Shown here piece after piece: positions 26,758 to 36,923 of a stretch of DNA of 64,000 bases; positions within the stretch are counted from its first letter, which is position 1, and the number at the start of each line of letters is the position of its first letter. Under the pieces are notes generated by a model. The model searched no databases and was not told the DNA's origin. It saw nothing but the letters and a program-made list of their open reading frames with translations. The stretch covers positions 58,970,226 to 59,034,225 of the forward strand of contig BRKX01000013.1 of NCBI GenBank assembly GCA_026008535.1, given 5' to 3'. Source of the DNA: Perilla frutescens. Its lineage: Eukaryota > Streptophyta > Magnoliopsida > Lamiales > Lamiaceae. The translations under genes and the position numbers were made by a program.

Positions 26758-26895
26758 GGGTTTAGGGTTTAGGGTTTAGGGTTTAGGGTTTAGGGTTTAG
26801 GCTTTAGGGTTTAGGCTTTAGGGTTTAGGGTTTAGGGTTTTAAGGGTTTTAAGGGTTTTAAGGGTTTTTAGGGGGTTTAGGGTTTAGGGTTTAGG
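26758..26895 (+). repeat. Telomere-type tract 1, (TTTAGGG)n
   Basis: About 138 bp of TTTAGGG with variants (GGCTTTAGGG, GGGTTTTAAGGG). The G-rich strand reads left to right, so an original chromosome end would lie to the right. It joins satellite directly on its left and oligo-T of LINE A on its right. Confidence 0.95.
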
Positions 26896-26921
26896 TTTTT
26901 TTTTTTTTTTTTTTTAAAAAA

Positions 26922-26935
26922 CACCCTAACGGGTG
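26922..26935 (-). promoter_or_regulatory. LINE A 3'-terminal hairpin
   Basis: CACCC-TAAC-GGGTG on the plus strand forms a 5-bp stem with a 4-nt loop a few bases from the poly(A). The same stem sits at the 3' end of all five copies with two different loops. In LINEs, 3' stem-loops can serve as the recognition site for the reverse transcriptase; that role is inferred here. Confidence 0.6.
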
Positions 26936-27167
26936 GAGATATATATATATATCAATAGTGCTGAGCTACATCATCGTCTATGTGTAGGGATCCCAAAAGT
27001 GACTCCCCCACCAAAGTACAAAACATAGAAGCTGTAAGCGATAAACCTAGAATAGGGACAAAATATGCTAAGTGTGGAACTATAGCTATAGACACCAAGA
27101 GGTGGAAATGAACAAACTAAAAATGAAACAAAATAAAATAGACAGAACATGGAAATATATGAAAATG

Positions 27168-28126
27168 TCAGCGTCGGAACCTGAAGTTAGGATAGCCCAG
27201 CTGGTCCATCCTCACCAGGGAAGCAAGGGGCCTCGGGGCCGTCTGAACATCAAAAATATGGAGTCCGTCAACCTCATGACCGAGTCTGGCGAGGAAATCC
27301 GCAGGGCGATTGCCCTCTCTGTGGATATGTGTGACCCGAGCATGACGATCACGGAGTATGAGTCGAAGTCTGGAGAAGACTTCCCTAAGCTGGCCCGAAC
27401 CTCGAGCACTGGATGTGATGACTGTGACCACAGCCGCTGCGTCTAGCTCGATCCAAACATGGGAAGCTGTCTGTGGAAGGAGGAGCCCCTGGAGGAGGGA
27501 CCGGAGCTCCGCCTCAAAACTGGAACTGGCCTGCAGCGGGAGACAATAAGAGGTGAGGAGCTCACCATGATGATCTCGAAGAAGCCCGCCCCCCGCTGCA
27601 GTCTGCTGCGTACGGTCGAAGGATCCATCGGAGTTTAGCTTCACCCACGGCTCTGAAGGGGGCTGCCAAATGACTGCACGGGACCTGAGGGGACGCCGAA
27701 CAGGCTCGACAACCGGCATGAAATGAACCTGTGGAAAGCAACCCGCCCACTGGGGAGGCAGGAGCTTGCCACTGAGCACGAGCTGGTGAAGATGCCGAGT
27801 AACCTGAAAAATAATGTGAGATGACCGAAAGGGGCGACCACGATGCTTGCGGTCGTTCCTCTCGGTCCAAGTAAACCAAAGAATCAGGCAAGGGATCAGA
27901 AAACATATGTGTCTATGTGTGGCACGTGGGATGAGGTGTCTTCAGAAACTAAGTGCATGTGAAATCTGTATGAAGTGCGGTGGTGTGATGTGAAACCATG
28001 AACAGAAGTGCATCCAAACCGCAAGTACAGATTCCCCCTGGAGAAAAAGGTGAGGAACAGACTCAGTACTAGGAACAGCACAGCAGGGGCACCTAGAGAC
28101 TAGGGGGATCTCCCTAGCCAGAAGCT
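27168..28126 (-). pseudogene. LINE A ORF2 fragment, RNase H domain
   Basis: Reads in frame from a TGA at 27942-27944 to the normal ORF2 stop at 27168. That TGA replaces the Trp codon of the SFWRHL motif seen in the other copies. The frame holds a complete RNase H-like domain with its acidic residues: the Asp in KLNSDGSFD, the Glu in EAELRSLL, the Asp in IELDAAAV and the Asp in NRPADFLARLGH. One Leu of a Leu run is missing by a 3-base deletion. With no endonuclease or RT the copy is dead. Its own expression as a separate RNase H protein is very unlikely. Confidence 0.9.
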
Positions 28127-28163
28127 GGTTTAGGGTTTAGGGTTTAGGCTTTAGGGTTTAGGG
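28127..28163 (+). repeat. Telomere-type tract 2, short
   Basis: About five TTTAGGG repeats with one GGCTTTAGGG variant, lying between the truncated 5' end of LINE A and the oligo-T of LINE B. It is the shortest of the five tracts. Confidence 0.93.
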
Positions 28164-28196
28164 TTTTTGTTTTTTTTTTTTTTTTTTTAGGAAAAC

Positions 28197-28208
28197 ACCC
28201 GAGAGGGT
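28197..28208 (-). promoter_or_regulatory. LINE B 3'-terminal hairpin
   Basis: ACCC-GAGA-GGGT pairs just inside the poly(A). Compared with A, D and E the loop is changed but the stem is kept. About 70 bases further in lies a second conserved block, GGGAGCCCAAAAGTGACTCC, whose GGGAG/CTCCC ends can also pair; it is present in all copies. Confidence 0.55.
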
Positions 28209-28456
28209 AGGGGATTAGGCAGATCCCCAACCTGTACATATCAACAAAATGGAACTGCTACATCGTCTGGGGGAGCCCAAAAGTGACTCCCCTCGAAAGA
28301 TATAAACATACATATAAACCTGTAAAGGGGACCTATCACAGGGAGAAAACCGTCTAAGGAACAAACAGTATCTAAACACTCATAGGGAGGGATATAAATG
28401 GTGAAAAAGAAAAAAGTACAAAACCAAATTAGCAAAAGCATGGAATAAAAATAGAG

Positions 28457-31400
28457 TCAACGTCGGAACCTAAAGTTAGGATAGCCGAGCTGGTCCATCC
28501 TAACCAAGGAAGCAAGTGGCCTCGGGGCCGTCTGGACGTCAAAAGTGTGAAGGCCGTCAACCTCATGCCCGAGTCTGGCAAGGAAATCAGCAGGGCGATT
28601 GCCCTTTCTGTGGATATGTGTGACCCGAACATGACGATCACGGAGTATGAGTCGAAGTCTGGAGAAGACTTCCCTAAGCTGGCCCGAACCTCGAGCACCG
28701 GATGTGATGACTGTGACCACAGCCGCTGCGTCTAGCTCGATCCAGACATGGGAAGCCGTCTGTGGAAGGAGGAGGAGCCCCTGGAGGAGGGACCGGAGCT
28801 CCGCCTCAAAACTGGAACTGGCCTGCAGCGGGAGACAATAAGAGGTGAGGAGCTCACCATGATGATCTCTAAGAAGCCCGCCCCCCGCTGCAGTCTGCTG
28901 CGCACGATCGAAGGATCCATCGGAGTTCAGCTTCACCCACGGCTCTGAAGGGGGCTGCCAAATGACTGCACGGGACCTGAGGGGACGCCGAACAGGCTCG
29001 ACAACCGGCATGAAATGAACCTGTGGAAAGCAACCCGCCCACTGAGGAGGCAGGAGCTTGCCACTGAGCACGAGCTGGTGAAGATGCCGAGTAACCTGAA
29101 AAATAATGTGACCGAAAAGGGCGACCACGATGCTTGCGGTCGTTCCTCTCGGTCCAAGTAAACCAAAGAATCAGGCAAGGGATCAGAAAACATATGTGTC
29201 TATGTGTGGCACGTGGGATGAGGTGCCTCCAGAAACTAAGTGCATGTGAAATCTGTGTGAAGTGCGGTGGTGTGATGTGAAACCATGAACAGAAGTGCAT
29301 CCAAACCGCAAGTACAGATTCCCCCTGTAGGAAAAGGTGAGGGACAGACTCAGTACTAGGAACAGCACAGCAGGGGCACCTAGAGCTAGGGGGATCTCCC
29401 TAGCCAGAAGCTTGGCGTCGACAGGTATGCGATCAAAGGACAGACGCCAGAGGAATATGGACATGGTGGGAGTCAGGCAGTCGCTCCAGAAGTCAGCCAA
29501 AAGAGCCCGTCTCGGAGCCCGATGCCTAACACACTCCCAAGTAGAGGTTAAAGAGAACTCGCCATGAGGGGTCAAATTCCATCTCGGGGTATCCCGCTCG
29601 CCCCACAGGATCGGCACAGACCTCAGGGAATCCTCAAACTCAACAGGTAAATCATGATGTGCACACAGAGAATGCAACCTATCTATATGCCATGAATCAT
29701 CAAGCAGATAAAAGCTGACAGGTCTATGATCACGCTGCACAGAAGGACACATCAAGTAAAGGGGGGCAGCCCCGAACCACACATCGTCCCAAAAACTAAC
29801 ATCGCCTATCCCGACGGACCAAGAAATATGCTGCTGGGCACGAATACCTTCAATCTGAAGGCGGTGCCAAATACGGCTGTCGAGGGGGGAGACGGGCACG
29901 CGTCTCGAGAAAGAGCCTCCACAGTACTTCATCATAGTGAAGCGGGCCCAGAGGGAGTTCTGGGACCTGAATCTCCACCAGAGCTTGAAGCTGAAAGCAT
30001 CATAGATATCCGACAGGCGACGAATACCCAAGCCACCCTCGGCAGTCGGAAGACAAATCTGCTTCCAACTGATCCAGTGGGCTTTTCGGGCCTCGTCATT
30101 TGACCCCCAAAAGAAGCGAGCCATGAGCTGCTCAAGCTGCTTAAGGGTGCCCTTTGGGGGTCTCATGACCTGAAGGTAATGAAGAGGGATGGCGGCCAAA
30201 GTGCTCTTAATAAGAGCAAGGCGACCGCCAAAGGAGAGGTGCCGGTGCGACCAGCCGTGAATCATCGCACTGATCTTCTGACGAAGATCGAAGAAGAGCT
30301 CCTTCTTGGTGAGCCCCTTGTATAGGGGAATACCAAGATAGGAGATAGGGAGGGAGGCGGGGGAGAATCCCGTGACCTCCTCAATCGAGGACTGCCAGGC
30401 AAGAGCATGCTTCGAGTGAATAATGAAGCTGCTCTTCCTGGCATTGATCTGCTGTCCCGACATAGCAGAATAGTGGGTGAGAAAACCCATGAGCCGGGAC
30501 AGGGCATCCGATTTTGCCTGAGTGAACATAAGAATATCATCCGCATAGGCCAAGTGGGAAACCGGAAAACCGCGTCTAGAGGTACGATAAATCATATCCG
30601 GATGGGACTGGATAAGCTTATCAACGCCTCTAGATAGGTAGTCAGTAGCAAGGACAAAGAGGGATGGCGAGAGGGGGTCTCCCTGGCGAAGGCCACGAGT
30701 AGAATGGAAGAATCCAGCAGGAGATCCATTGATGAGCACAGAAAACCAGCAGTTCTGCACACATCTCTGGATAAAGCCGATCCATCTGTCCGGGAAGCCC
30801 ATCCTACGAAGGACGGCAAGGAGGAAAGGCCACCGCACCCTATCATATGCCTTAGCCATATCGATCTTGAGGGCGACATTCGGTGTGGGGCGGGCCGAGG
30901 GGAGGTCGTGTATCAGCTCATGTGCTAACAAGATATTATCACTGATTAACCTACCCCGAACAAACCCACTCTGATTCTGCATGAGAAGCAGAGGGAGTAA
31001 AGGAGCAAGGCGGGCTGTGAGAATCTTGGATATGATCTTGTTAGTCACATTGCAGAGACTGATGGGGCGGAAATCAGCCCACGACTGAGGGTGAGGCTGC
31101 TTGGGAAGAAGGATAATGGTAGTGGCGGTAAAGCTACGTGGGAGGGGAGACCCATCAAAGAAATCGAGAACAGTCGCCACTACATCCGGGGCAACAATGT
31201 CCCAACAGGACTGAAAGAATAAGGAGGAGAAGCCGTTAGGCCCGGAGACACTATCCTTGCAGATCCTAAAGACAGCAGATTTGATCTCATCAAAGGAGGG
31301 AGCAGCACACAGCTGTTCCCTGTCAACAGACTCAGGAAGGATCTGGATGTCATCCAAAATAGGGGGGTCGAGCTCACCAGGCTCAGAGGAGAGGAGGGTA

Positions 31401-32587
31401 TGAAAAAAGGACACAGCTGACTCTCGAATCTCCTCCTCTGAGTCTAGTACCTGATCGCCAGCCTGGATGGAGTGGATCCTGGTCTTGCAGCGCTTCTGCT
31501 TCACCCATCCTTGAAAGAAACGGGTGTTGCGCTCGCCCTCAGCGACCCAGTGAATGGCCGCCTTCTGGCGCCAGAAATCCTCCTCCATTTTAGCCCGGAG
31601 GGTGTACTCGGCTGTGGATCGATGTAGCTGGGCACGAAGCTCAGGGGTGGGGCCAGAATCGTAGGCGGCCTGACAGACAGCGACCGCCTCCTCAGCCGCC
31701 CTGAGCTTGTCGAAGATGTTTCCAAAGACATTCTTATTCCACCACTTCAAGTGCTGCTTAACCCGGTTAAGCTTGAACTGGAGGTTAAGAAGTCCTTGGA
31801 AACCAGTAGGAGCAGCCCAGATCATCGAGATCTGATCATGAAAGGTGTGGTGACGGACCCACATAGACTGAAAGTGAAAGGATGACTTGGGAATTTGGAG
31901 GGAGAACTGGCACGTGACCAGAAGAGGGGCATGGTCCGAACGGATACGAGGGAGGTGTGAAACACGAGTGACAGCAAAGTCAGAGGACCAAGATTCATTC
32001 AGGAGAACTCTATCAAGGCGCTCTAACAGGTAGCGGCCCTCCCAAGTATAGTCCGAACCGGAATATCCGGCATCAGAGAGCTGACAATCAGCAATGGCAT
32101 CAACAAAGTCCGCCATCTCTCTATGCCGGTCCGAAGAGCTTCCAGTTCGCTCATAGTAGTGGAGAAAGATGTTGAAATCTCCAGCCACTAACCATGGTGA
32201 ATCCTCCATGGAGGGGGCAATCTGACGGAGGGAGTCCCAGAGGGGGTACCTCTCAGCCCGATCGCAAGCTGCATACACAAATGTGAAGTAGAGTGGCCGG
32301 GCAAAGAGGGCGGGATCCATCAGTCGGACGTGCAGGAGCTGGGGTGAGTCCACGAGGACATCACAATGGAAAGATGGCCTAAAAAAGGCCCAGATCTTGT
32401 TGTTGCAATTACTCAAACCCCTGAACCCACCCAATCTACGGTCGAAAAACCGAAAATCAGGTCTGGCCATGGGTTCGAGAATAGCAACAACAGAGAGGCG
32501 GTGAGTGCGAATCATGTCTTGGAGCCGCGTCTGAGTGGGAGAATTGCCAATTCCTTGGGCATTCCAGACAAGAAAATTCGCACTCAT
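28457..32587 (-). CDS. LINE B ORF2: endonuclease, reverse transcriptase, RNase H
   Basis: ATG at 32585-32587, one base after the ORF1 stop (TGATATG). APE-type endonuclease at residues 1 to about 225: Asn9, Glu38, GDFN with Asp137/Asn139, and SDH 217-219. RT follows: motif A KIDMAKAYDRV with Asp576, motif B GLRQGDPLSP about 632-641, and YADD 681-684. A Cys/His-containing linker leads to RNase H with an Asp/Glu/Asp/Asp set. About 1,065 codons are uninterrupted. A one-base deletion near 29385 then shifts the frame, and a five-base deletion near 29110 restores it, so about 90 residues of linker are garbled. In that stretch the shifted frame meets a stop at 29183, so full-length product is not expected. 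The protein would nick target DNA and copy the LINE RNA. Confidence 0.92.
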
Positions 32588-32588
32588 A

Positions 32589-34140
32589 TCAACAGGAGGA
32601 GGAGGGGGGAGCACCCCTCACTCTCAATCTCAACAGGGGGCCGGGATCAAAAGAGGAGGGGGGCGGGCGGACACGCCTGTGAGGCGGGATCTCACCATCC
32701 TCAGAAGGAGGAGGTGAGGAATGGATAGAGTGAGGAGGAGCACGCTCGTGTGAGGAGCTATCAGGATCAGATGAATAGTCCATACTGTCCTCCTCAAGGG
32801 CACCAATCTTATCCTCGACCACTTTATGGACGGTCGAGGCTAGTCTAGGTGCAGACGGGGCATAATAAGAAGATGCCCCAGGATCAGGGGGATCCTGCTG
32901 GAGAGGGGAGAAGCGATTGGGATTCGCCTGCTTCAAAGAGAGGGGGGGATGCAGCTTTTTATGCTGCACCCGTACCCACTTCCTCTTCTTAGGAGGACGA
33001 GGAGGAGCTGGATGAGAGGATGACGGGACAGAAGAGACCACGGCCTTTCCTTTGTCAGGCCGTGGAGGAGGATCCACTACCTCCTTGCCCTTATCAGGGC
33101 GGGGGGGAGGAGGAGCGGGCTGGGGTGTGGTCCCCTGAGGAGGGGGCACACCCGCATTTTGGGATTTTTGGGGAGGGGGCCTAGGGGGGCGCCTAGATGA
33201 GGAGGAAGGTCTATCGGGATGGGCAATGCCATTCACAGTATAACAATCATCAACAACATGGCCTACATGCCTACATCCCTTACAACAAATAGGCAGATCC
33301 TCAAAAACAACCTTCTGATGCATAATAACTCCCCCAATGACAAGAACAATCTCAGAAGGAATGACAGAAGTCAAATCAATCTCAACACAAACACGGGCAT
33401 AAGAGAGGCGTGCTCGTGTGGCGGTGTGCCTATCAATATCCACAGGTGTCCCAATCAAAGAAGCCACAGAATGCAAAGCATGCTTAGCAAATAAATGAAC
33501 AGGTAAACCAGGCAAGCGACACCAGACAGGCACAATCGGGGACTCATGAGAAATAGAGAAGGATGGGGTCCACTTAAATACACGCATAGGAAGACCACTA
33601 ATGAACCAAGTAGCCCTATCAGATGCACCAAGCAATAATTTCACATAGTCACATTGCTCAGATAACATAATCAAGATATGCTTGGCATTTAAGAATTTCC
33701 AAGACAAGGTACCCGTGAGTTTGAGATTTCCAAGAGCTCTAGCAATCTGCTCGGAACTGGGGATCCCTTGGGAGAATTTTCCCACCACAGCAAGCTCCAA
33801 TGAACCTACAAAAGAGAGGGTATCGGCATCAGAAAAATGTATAGCGGGCTTCCCCCCGTGAAAAAATTGAGTTCCAATTTTTTTATCTGTGGGAGAGGAG
33901 GATCTGTTGGCAGGAAGATTGGGATTCTTAAAAAGGCTAGCAAACGTTTTAGTATAAGGGTGTGGGGAATCAGCAGTCGGTTGGGAAGAAATTTGGGCTT
34001 TAAGTGATGAATTGGAAGGGGAAAATTGATTAAAAGTCTGAGATGAGTGTGTTAAAGGGGGGGTGGGATCGCAGATGCATGATTAAGGGAGGAAGTAGGA
34101 TCAGATGAAGAGGAGTGAGGTGGGGGAAGTTTATCTGACG
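32589..34140 (-). CDS. LINE B ORF1, 3' part: DUF4283 and CCHC knuckle
   Basis: Continuous frame from about 34080 to the TGA at 32589-32591. In order: a FASLFK motif (also before DUF4283 in copy C), a DUF4283-type domain starting near GTQFFHGGKPAIHFSD and running through VGKFSQG and the WCRLPGLPVHLF block, a zinc knuckle of C-X2-C-X4-H-X4-C form (CKGC...H...C), then a Pro-rich stretch, a basic KKRKW patch and an acidic Ser-rich tail. DUF4283 plus knuckle is the normal nucleic-acid-binding ORF1 of plant L1 elements. A C7 run at 34056-34062 separates this frame from the upstream coding frame by one base. Copy C is in frame at that point, so this shift is private to B. Confidence 0.85.
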
Positions 34141-36638
34141 GGAAACCAACCCCAAAAATTAAATCAGTCACTGGTGAAGAGGATTGGGGATGATTAGCGG
34201 GCGAGAGAGAAGTAGGGGCGGGGAGGGAGAGATCGGGCTGAGAGAGGGCGGCGCCATTGTTGGGATTTTGGGGCTTTGTCTGGAATTTTTTGGAGAGGGG
34301 GTCTGTGGAAGGGATCTGTTGATTGGGAGAGGCTTGGGGTGTTTCCAGCAGGGTTGGGGGGTCACCGGGATTCATAGCCGACGCAAGCGACCGGGAGGAG
34401 ATGCCATTAACGGCGTGTTGGAGAAGCAGCAGATTTTTTGTGATGCTTGGGGTTGGATTCTGGGTGGATAATGAAGATTGGTTGATTGCAGGTTGAGAGG
34501 GGGCATTTACAGGAGCCGGCGACGACGATGAATGGGGCCAGGAAGGTTGGAGAGGGGGTAGGGGGGGAGGAGATCCGCCATTGACAGGCTTGGAAGCTTT
34601 TTTTGTAGCAGAGAGTGGAGCGGATATCGGGGAGGGGTGTGAGGGGTTGGGGGCAGAGGAAGAGGGAGGGGAGAGTCCGGCGACTCGTCAGGGGTGATAT
34701 TGGAGGTCGGCGAACGGCGGGGGGACTCCAGTGAGGCCGGATTTAAAAGCGGTGGCGGAAGTAAGAGAATAGGGATGAAGAGGGGAGTTTGGGCGGAGAG
34801 GGGGGCTGATGCCGGTACAGACGGGGTCTCCGGCCGGCGGCGAAGTGAATGATGGGTCTCGCCGTGACCGGAAGAGCTGAATGAGGGGGGCCCGGTACCA
34901 AGACCGCCGGCAGGGGTGGAAGGGCAGGTAGGGGAGAAGGATCCGTGGGTCAGGACCCGTTCGGGTCGGGTTAAGGGGGAATTCGGCTGATTTTGGATTT
35001 TTTCAGCTGGGCTTTGGAAAAAATTAAGAGAGGGCCGGCCCGAAGGGAAATTAAATTCATTTTGGCCCAAAATAGGGGGAGAAATAAAATTTGGGCCAAA
35101 ATTGGCATTTGGGCCGATTGGGCCGGAATTTAAATGTGAAGTGGGCCTGTTTGAGGTAAAATTAGCCAAATTGATATGTGCTAACAAAATGGAAGCGAAT
35201 TGGGCCAAATCGGAGTTTGGGCCAGAAAAATAATAGGAGACTGGGCCGTGAGCGGGTCGGCCCATATCAGAAAATAAATTGGCGGGTCGAGGGTCCAGCT
35301 CCGAATTTAAAACAGGGTTAGGGTTGGTGGGATCGAGCAGAATTAGGGTTTTTTGCTTGGATGGGGACGGCGGGTCACTTGAGGCGATTTGGGGGCGATC
35401 GGTGGTCCCTGCCCGCGGGGAGCTAGGAAAGGATGCCGGAATAGAGTTCAGGGAGCACGTCGAAGGGGATGGTGGGCACGAAGCGGGCCGGCGAGATGCG
35501 GGAAGTCCCGGCGCTGAGGAGGGTGGCTGCGATGAAGCGATCTGGGATCGGAAGACACCCACCACCGTCTGGGCAGAAATCGCAGTCCTAGCCGGACTCC
35601 CTTTCGTCTCCGGAGCATGGACGATGGGGTCGGGAGTGCTGTGGACTTCGAGAGTGGGTGAATCAACCGGCCGCGCACTCGGAGGAGGTTGTCGAGCTTC
35701 AGGCGAGTTCTGTACTGTAACTCGTGGCTCCGACAACAGGGCAGCGACAGCCTCAAGAGCAGAGATGTGTGGGGCCTCTTCCTGGCCTGATTCGTTTTGA
35801 GCAGAAGGTATATTGAACCTCTGCGGTAAGAGACGAGAAATGGGGAGGCTGTCGTCGTCTGTGGAATCGTCCGACGAGGCGGACGTTGAAGAAAGCAAAT
35901 CTGGAGAAACAATTCCAGGTAATCTCTCTTCGGCTTGCTCTGAGGATGAAGCCTCATTTGTTTCTCTTTCTGTATCTGTCTCTTCTTCTTCCCTTTCTTG
36001 TTGTGGTGTTGAGAATGTGGGGTAAAGGAGGTATGTGTGGTGGCCTTTCTTCAATGTAGGACGATGGGGGGGTGAAAGAGAATGGCTGGATGATGAAGGG
36101 GATTTTTGTGATGTTGCTGGGGTTGAAGTTTGCAGGGAGGGGGGGCTGGGGCTAGAGGATGAGTTGGGGGGGCTGGGGTGATAGAGCCTGCAGATTGCAG
36201 GTTCTGGGCTGGAGGAATTTGGGCGGTATGAGCAGGCTTAGGATCTAAGTGTTGTGAAATTTCGAAATCATGACCAGGTTCAAAAGCAGAACATTTCCTC
36301 GAAAATTTGGCAGATTTTTTGGGTGAAATTTGTGTAGTTTTCTGTAGTTCTGTTACTGGGTGAGGGTCAGTTTCACAGCAGGTGTTGGGTGGGTGAGTGT
36401 GCGTTTTTTGGGGTTGGGATTTTTGTGAAGAGTTGGCAGTAGGGATTGTTGTTGGATTTTTTGAGGTTTCTGCAGAATTTGGACAAGGGTTAGAAGCTAA
36501 TTTTCTGCTGCTATTTTTTGCAGGTTCAGCAGCTGAGGCGTGAGCATTCTTGGCCAATTTCTTAGCAGATTTTTTTGGAGCTGAAGCAGTGGCAGAAATC
36601 TGGGCAGAAGGCCCAGAATTCAGTTTTTTCCTTCCCAT
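34052..36638 (-). pseudogene. LINE B ORF1, long 5' part, frame-broken
   Basis: Starts at ATG 36638 with a basic MGRKK-type N-terminus (about 195 codons to 36051). It continues one base back in a second frame (36054 to 34507), then in a third (about 34620 to 34052). The first change coincides with a C7 run (36066-36072) and is shared with copy C. The later ones are private to B. The second frame holds a conserved region: an ISALEAVAALLSE segment, then MGRPAHGPVSYYFSGPN, LAQFASILLAH and NRPTS motifs, all matched in C. Composition is Pro/Ser/Asn-rich and mostly disordered in look. I do not recognise this region as a known domain. Its role is unknown; binding of RNA or telomeric chromatin is only a guess. 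Confidence 0.75.
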
Positions 36639-36923
36639 AACAAAGGATTCAGTTGGAAAGGGACCAAACCATGTTCAGAAAGATGATTTTGGGACAAGAA
36701 CTGGAAGGAACGAAAATAAAAATTAACGGAAAAATAAAATAAAAAACTGGAAAAAACAATAAAATTAAAGGAAAAAGGCACAAGGAAAGATCTAAGGGGG
36801 GAAAATGATAAGAACTTGGATGGTGTTCATGGTTGTGTGTGCAAAAAGTGTGGGTTAGTGTGTGTGAGAGGGCAGAGAAAAAAATCTAGAGTGAGAAAGT
36901 AATTTTTTTGGTTTTGGTTTTGG
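36639..36923 (-). promoter_or_regulatory. LINE B 5' UTR
   Basis: Pyrimidine-rich leader in the sense direction. It shares blocks with copy C: TACTTTCTCACTCTA near the 5' end, CTCTGCCCTCTC, CTAGATCTTT, CCAGTTCTT and TGTTATGG at the ORF1 start. LINE 5' UTRs usually hold an internal promoter; that is inferred here and no core element is certain. One short upstream ATG occurs near 36829. Confidence 0.55.

Larger units (their letters stand above)
26896..28126 (-). mobile_element. LINE copy A, 5'-truncated, in telomere repeats
   Basis: Non-LTR retrotransposon of the plant L1 type on the minus strand. Its poly(A) is the oligo-T at 26896-26915. Only the 3' part remains: 3' UTR, RNase H domain and part of the preceding linker. 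The 5' end stops inside ORF2 at GAAGCT, 28121-28126, and telomere repeats follow at once. The 3' UTR is of the type shared with D and E, with an (AT)n tract, unlike B and C. 5' truncation is normal for LINE insertion; capping by TTTAGGG is not. Confidence 0.95.
28164..36923 (-). mobile_element. LINE copy B, full length, about 8.8 kb
   Basis: Runs on the minus strand from a 5' end near 36923 to oligo-T at 28164-28188 (one G inside). Full length is judged from the 5' region shared with copy C, ending in the same GGTTTTGGTTT, with telomere repeats beyond in both. Order in the sense direction: 5' UTR of about 285 bp, ORF1 region of about 4 kb, ORF2 of about 4.1 kb, 3' UTR of about 270 bp, hairpin, poly(A). 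It is the least damaged copy in the window. ORF2 has two small deletions and ORF1 has frame changes at homopolymers. Sub-8-kb lengths are usual for plant L1; the excess is in ORF1. Confidence 0.95.

Noticed and set aside
26936..26955. (AT)n tract near the LINE A 3' end as a promoter TATA box
   Set aside because: It is a microsatellite of variable length in the 3' UTR of A, D and E and is absent from B and C.
27442..28081. Small alternative-frame ORFs in the RNase H region (several copies)
   Set aside because: Shadows of ORF2 in other frames; the repeated occurrence reflects copy similarity.
29337..32728. Plus-strand open frames opposite ORF2 of B, and their counterparts in C, D and E
   Set aside because: They mirror a GC-rich coding strand and have no recognisable domain; the minus-strand frame carries all catalytic motifs.
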